Of a DNA stretch of 8,211 nt, positions 5,783-8,211 are shown piece by piece; the first letter of the stretch is position 1; the number at the start of each line of letters is the position of its first letter. The position numbers were made by a program, and so were the translations under genes. The notes below the pieces were generated by a model. The model did no database searches. It saw only the letters and a list, made by a program, of their open reading frames with translations, and was not told where the DNA came from. Location of the stretch: contig DDPU01000010.1 of the NCBI GenBank assembly GCA_002342345.1, forward strand, positions 1 to 8,211. Direction: 5' to 3'. This DNA is from Verrucomicrobia bacterium UBA2460. Its GTDB lineage: Bacteria; Verrucomicrobiota; Verrucomicrobiia; Methylacidiphilales; Verrucolacustridaceae.

Positions 5783-6781
5783 CTAGTCGCGCCCTGCCAA
5801 GCGGAGAATTTTTCTATGCGGGGAGGGAAGGGGGGCGCGGCGCAGTTCTCCGGGGTCCATCCATCTTCCCTTGATGCCGGCGGGGGGCTGGTTGCTCCAA
5901 TGGACATCGGCTTGGATCCGATATCGTGTAAAGGGATACCGAATGGTCAGGAGACGGGGGGTGCGGGGCTTCCCCGGCACGGTGGGCAGAAGAAAAAGCC
6001 CTTTCCAGCGGTGGCGGGGATGCTCCCGGGTTACCCAGATTTTTTGTCCCCATTTCACGAGGAGGATGGTTTCCCGGAGAGGGACGGGTGGAGGAGGTTT
6101 GGGGCGCCCGGGAATCCGCCGACTGGAGGGACAGCGGCTTTTCAGGGGGCAGGAGGCGCAGAGGGGATTTCTTGGCAGGCAGATCAAGGCGCCCAACTCC
6201 ATCAGGGACTGGTTGTGAAGGCCGGGATCCTTTTGCGGGACGATTTTCCCCGCCAGGCAACGCAGATACGGAAGGCGCGGAGAGCGACCGCCTTTGGCAG
6301 TCAACCGTCCGAGCACTCTCGCCACGTTTGCATCGAAGGCAGGGGAGGGAATTTTGAAGGCGATGCTGGCGATGGCGCCCGCGGTGTAATCCCCGATGCC
6401 GGGCAACTTTCGCAGCGACTCCAAATCGTCGGGAAGTTCCCGGCCGGGAAGACGGAGGACCGCCCGGGCCAGGGAATGGAGATTCCTGGCCCGACGATAA
6501 TAACCCAATCCCTCCCATAACCGCAAAATGCGGAGGGTGGAGGATCGGGCCAGCGCCCGCCATCCGGGAAAAATCCTCATCCAACGCCGGTAGTAGGGGA
6601 TCACGGTGGCAACGCGCGTTTGCTGGCACATGAACTCGGCCACGGCGGTGCGGTAAGGGGTCGGATCAACGCGCCAGGGGAGCGGGCGGCGGTTATCCCG
6701 GTACCATCGGTGGAGGACGGGCAGGAGCCGGCGGATTTTGGATTCGATGGCGGGACCCGGGGAAGTAACTTGGTTACGCAT
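5783..6781 (-). CDS. mutY: A/G-specific adenine DNA glycosylase MutY
   Basis: 332 residues. It removes adenine mispaired with 8-oxoguanine or guanine, starting base excision repair. Seen: LPWR (34-37); AEFMCQQTRVATV (48-60) with the catalytic Glu49; the helix-hairpin-helix LPGIGDYTAGAIASIAF (126-142), with Tyr132 as in Gram-positive MutY; AFDANVARVLGR (148-159) with the catalytic Asp150; and a 4Fe-4S motif C201-x6-C208-x2-C211-x5-C217. A short Nudix-like C-terminal domain (about 233-330) follows for 8-oxoguanine recognition. There the usual FSH/FTH loop motif reads FTR (284-286). Start: the ATG at 6781 gives a normal N-terminus; the frame stays open further upstream to 6901 but that extension would run through the opposite gene. 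Its ATG shares CATG with the start of rnhC. No Shine-Dalgarno sequence is seen. Confidence 0.96.
   Translation of the reverse strand: MRNQVTSPGPAIESKIRRLLPVLHRWYRDNRRPLPWRVDPTPYRTAVAEFMCQQTRVATVIPYYRRWMRIFPGWRALARSSTLRILRLWEGLGYYRRARNLHSLARAVLRLPGRELPDDLESLRKLPGIGDYTAGAIASIAFKIPSPAFDANVARVLGRLTAKGGRSPRLPYLRCLAGKIVPQKDPGLHNQSLMELGALICLPRNPLCASCPLKSRCPSSRRIPGRPKPPPPVPLRETILLVKWGQKIWVTREHPRHRWKGLFLLPTVPGKPRTPRLLTIRYPFTRYRIQADVHWSNQPPAGIKGRWMDPGELRRAPLPSPHRKILRLAGRD
6765..6777. repeat. 13-bp inverted repeat at divergent mutY/rnhC starts
   Basis: GTAAC (6765-6769) and GTTAC (6773-6777) are perfect inverted arms around TTG, two bases left of the CATG that holds both candidate start codons. The position suits an operator serving both genes, but 5-bp arms occur by chance often, and the site would lie inside codons 2-6 of mutY. 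Confidence 0.3.
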
Positions 6782-7724
6782 GGGACAGACGATGTTTACC
6801 CATACCCTGGACGAGGCCCAAGTCCGGCGACTCCGGGAGGTGGCGGCTGCCAAGGGTTTTGAGTTCGGCCCTTTGGAGCACGGGCATTTCAGCGCCCGCA
6901 AGGGCAGGTGTGTTCTCAGCGCTTACCGGAGCGGGAAGCTGGTGGTGGCCGGGAAGGACTCGCGGGATTTTGTCGAGTTTGTGCTGGAACCGGAGGTTTT
7001 GGGGGAGGCGAAGCTGGGATACGAAAAGATCCACCATCCGGCCATGTATGCGCCTCATTTTGGCGTGGATGAAAGCGGAAAAGGGGATCTTTTCGGGCCG
7101 CTGGTGGTGGCCGGGGTTTATGTGGACGAGGGCACCGCGCAGAGATTGTCTGAAGCCGGCGTCCGGGACAGCAAGACGATCACCAGTGATGCGAGGATTG
7201 CCGACCTGGCCGAAGAGATCGGTAAGGTGGTGGGAATCGGCCGGGAAGTGGTCACGGTCGGTCCGGAGAGGTACGGCGAGCTTTACCGGAAGTTCGGCAA
7301 CCTCAACCGGTTGCTGGCCTGGGCGCATGGCAAGGTGATTGCCAACCTTCATGGGAAGGTTCCGGAATGTCCGCGGGCTTTGTCGGATCAGTTCGGGAAT
7401 CCCCGCCTGATTGAGACCGAACTGCGCCGACAAGGGGTGGATTTGAAACTGGAGCAAAGAACCAAGGCGGAAAGCGACATTGCGGTTGCCGCCGCCAGTA
7501 TTTTGGCGAGGGCCGAATTTGTGCGCCAGTTGGCGAAATTGTCGGAAACAGCAGGGTTTTCCCTGGGCAAGGGATCGGGGGCATTGATCAAGAGGCAGGC
7601 TGCCGAGATTTTTGAGAAGCAGGGACGCGAAAAATTAGCCAAATTATGCAAAACTCACTTTCGCACTTTTGCAGAAGTCGTTGGTGATCCGTTGCCTCCC
7701 AAAGTGGAATGGAAAAAACGATAA
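6780..7724 (+). CDS. rnhC: Ribonuclease HIII
   Basis: 314 residues. It cuts the RNA strand of RNA/DNA hybrids in the cytoplasm during replication and transcription. Seen: an N-terminal TBP-like substrate-binding domain (about 1-85, VLSAYRSGKLVVAGKDSRDFVEFVLEP region), then the type-2 RNase H core. The four expected acidic residues are present: D97 and E98 in GVDESGKGDLFGPLVVAG (95-112), D203 in LSDQF, and D233 in KAESDIAVAAASILAR. The DESGKGD form and the N-terminal domain separate it from RNase HII. Starts at 6780 (MGQTMFTHTL) or 6792 (MFTHTL) are both reasonable; 6747 and TTG 6738 would overlap mutY more. None has a clear Shine-Dalgarno sequence. It is divergent from mutY with no intergenic space, so its promoter must lie inside mutY. 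Confidence 0.95.
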   Translation: MGQTMFTHTLDEAQVRRLREVAAAKGFEFGPLEHGHFSARKGRCVLSAYRSGKLVVAGKDSRDFVEFVLEPEVLGEAKLGYEKIHHPAMYAPHFGVDESGKGDLFGPLVVAGVYVDEGTAQRLSEAGVRDSKTITSDARIADLAEEIGKVVGIGREVVTVGPERYGELYRKFGNLNRLLAWAHGKVIANLHGKVPECPRALSDQFGNPRLIETELRRQGVDLKLEQRTKAESDIAVAAASILARAEFVRQLAKLSETAGFSLGKGSGALIKRQAAEIFEKQGREKLAKLCKTHFRTFAEVVGDPLPPKVEWKKR

Positions 7725-7824
7725 AATAGAATTTTCCTGCTTATCGCCATGCCATTTTCCTAACTATCTAATCCTTAAAAATTTACTTTGCAGAATGATG
7801 GAAATTGGCTAATTCAAGGGACAT
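7725..7824 (+). promoter_or_regulatory. AT-rich promoter region of the HU-like gene
   Basis: This 100-base gap is clearly richer in A/T than the flanking genes. It begins with a short AT-only inverted repeat (AAAAT 7723-7727, ATTTT 7731-7735), too weak to call a terminator. TCTAAT at 7767-7772 is a 5/6 match to a -10 box, but no good -35 box sits at 16-18 bases before it. TTGCAG (7788-7793) is another partial -35 without a well-spaced -10. AAGGGA four bases before the ATG at 7825 is the best Shine-Dalgarno candidate in the window. The exact promoter is undecided. Confidence 0.45.
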
Positions 7825-8175
7825 ATGGAAAACCTTACGAAGCGAGACTTGGTGGTTCGCATCAGTAACGAAACCAATCTGGTTCAACAGGATGTGTTGA
7901 AGGTCATTCAGTTAACGCTGGATCATATCAAGGAGTCCCTTCTCAAGGGGAACGCGGTTCAGCTCCGAAATTTCGGGGTTTTTGAAATCAAGATCCGCAA
8001 GGCCAGGGTCGGGCGCAATCCCAACAAACCGGAAACGGACGTGCCGATCCCGGCCCGGGCGGTGGTCAAGTTCAAGGCTGGCAAGGAGATGAAGGCGGAG
8101 CTGATCCGCAACTCCGCCAAATTGGCCCAAGTTGTCTCGGAATCCGGCGACAACCCACCTTCGGTGGGGGTCTGA
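7825..8175 (+). CDS. HU/IHF-family DNA-binding protein
   Basis: 116 residues. Proteins of this family bend and compact DNA as dimers. Seen: helical N-terminus LTKRDLVVRISNETNLVQQD, the core LRNFGVFEIKIRKARVGRNP (47-66), and the beta-arm with the intercalating proline of RNP at 64-66, ending IPARAVVKFKAGKEMK (75-90). A tail of about 20-25 residues (KLAQVVSESGDNPPSVGV) extends past the usual 90-100 residue end and is not basic, unlike the Lys-rich tails of some HU-like proteins. HU, IHF-alpha and IHF-beta cannot be separated by eye. It has its own AT-rich upstream region and a hairpin downstream, so it may be a single-gene unit or the first gene of a new operon. Confidence 0.94.
   Translation: MENLTKRDLVVRISNETNLVQQDVLKVIQLTLDHIKESLLKGNAVQLRNFGVFEIKIRKARVGRNPNKPETDVPIPARAVVKFKAGKEMKAELIRNSAKLAQVVSESGDNPPSVGV
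8154..8168 (+). other. Hairpin at the 3' end of the HU-like coding region
   Basis: CCCACC (8154-8159) and GGTGGG (8163-8168) form a 6-bp GC-rich stem with a TTC triloop, just before the stop codon at 8173-8175. It encodes PPSVG and may simply be coding sequence, but it sits next to a second stronger hairpin. Confidence 0.4.
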
Positions 8176-8179
8176 CGGC

Positions 8180-8199
8180 CCGCTCCGAAAACGGAGCGG
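8180..8199 (+). terminator. Strong 8-bp hairpin after the HU-like gene
   Basis: CCGCTCCG (8180-8187) and CGGAGCGG (8192-8199) pair perfectly around an AAAA loop, starting five bases after the stop codon. The shape is that of an intrinsic terminator, but no T-run follows in the 12 bases left in the window. The right arm contains GGAG seven bases before an ATG at 8204, so it could instead cover the ribosome binding site of a next gene. Confidence 0.5.
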
Positions 8200-8203
8200 A
8201 AGC

Positions 8204-8211
8204 ATGACGGG
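8204..8211 (+). CDS. Possible start of a downstream gene (cut by window end)
   Basis: ATG at 8204-8206 has GGAG at 8193-8196 as a well-spaced Shine-Dalgarno candidate, better than most starts in this window. Only two full codons (Met-Thr) are visible, so nothing can be said of the product, and the ATG may be chance. Confidence 0.2.

Noticed and set aside
6782..6860. Possible mutY promoter on the minus strand (TTGGGC, 17 bases, TAAACA)
   Set aside because: The -10 box matches only 3 of 6 positions, so the site is no better than chance in this sequence.
1..8211. Search for tRNA, rRNA, CRISPR arrays, insertion sequences and phage genes
   Set aside because: No cloverleaf, spaced direct repeats, transposase motifs or terminal inverted repeats were seen.

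Overview
The window is GC-rich, densely packed chromosomal DNA. I assign it to the Verrucomicrobia or a close PVC relative, with moderate-to-high confidence. The main reason is a 50-residue, strongly basic protein at 148-300 (start MSLHRSLRSGG, end GLPKTKPE) that matches the 'small basic protein' family I know only from the Chlamydiae/Verrucomicrobia group. The PA14-like membrane protein and the RNase HIII gene fit the same lineage. No tRNA, rRNA, insertion sequence or CRISPR array was seen. Most genes read as ordinary core functions; two membrane-anchored genes in the middle are unusual.

Left part (1-3739, plus strand): after a short, uncertain tail of an upstream gene and a small hairpin, a promoter at 113-141 starts a compact run of four genes. 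They are the small basic protein (148-300), an RsuA/RluB-type rRNA pseudouridine synthase (300-1025), argininosuccinate lyase ArgH (1022-2419), and a four-helix VanZ-like membrane protein fused to a cyclic-nucleotide-binding domain and an FHA-like domain (2453-3739). The first three genes are linked by 1- and 4-base stop/start overlaps and the fourth follows after 33 bases. The promoter sits so close to the first ATG that the transcript is predicted to be leaderless.

Middle part (3714-6781, minus strand): adenine DNA glycosylase MutY (5783-6781) is followed after 32 bases by a 678-residue single-pass membrane protein with a PA14-like domain and a C-terminal beta-sandwich-like domain (3714-5750). 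Its 3' end overlaps the VanZ fusion gene tail to tail by 26 bases, so neither gene has room for its own terminator.

Right part (6780-8211, plus strand): RNase HIII (rnhC) starts back to back with mutY; the two annotated ATG codons lie on opposite strands of one CATG. An AT-rich 100-base gap leads to an HU/IHF-family DNA-binding protein (7825-8175), followed by a strong hairpin that may end the transcript or hide the ribosome binding site of a gene starting at 8204.

Functionally the window mixes RNA/ribosome maintenance (small basic protein, pseudouridine synthase), arginine synthesis (ArgH), genome maintenance (MutY, RNase HIII, HU-like protein) and two cell-envelope proteins of unknown role. 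Most likely new item: the VanZ / cNMP-binding / FHA-like fusion. Most testable regulatory item: the predicted leaderless start of the small basic protein gene. Most starts in the window lack a convincing Shine-Dalgarno sequence.
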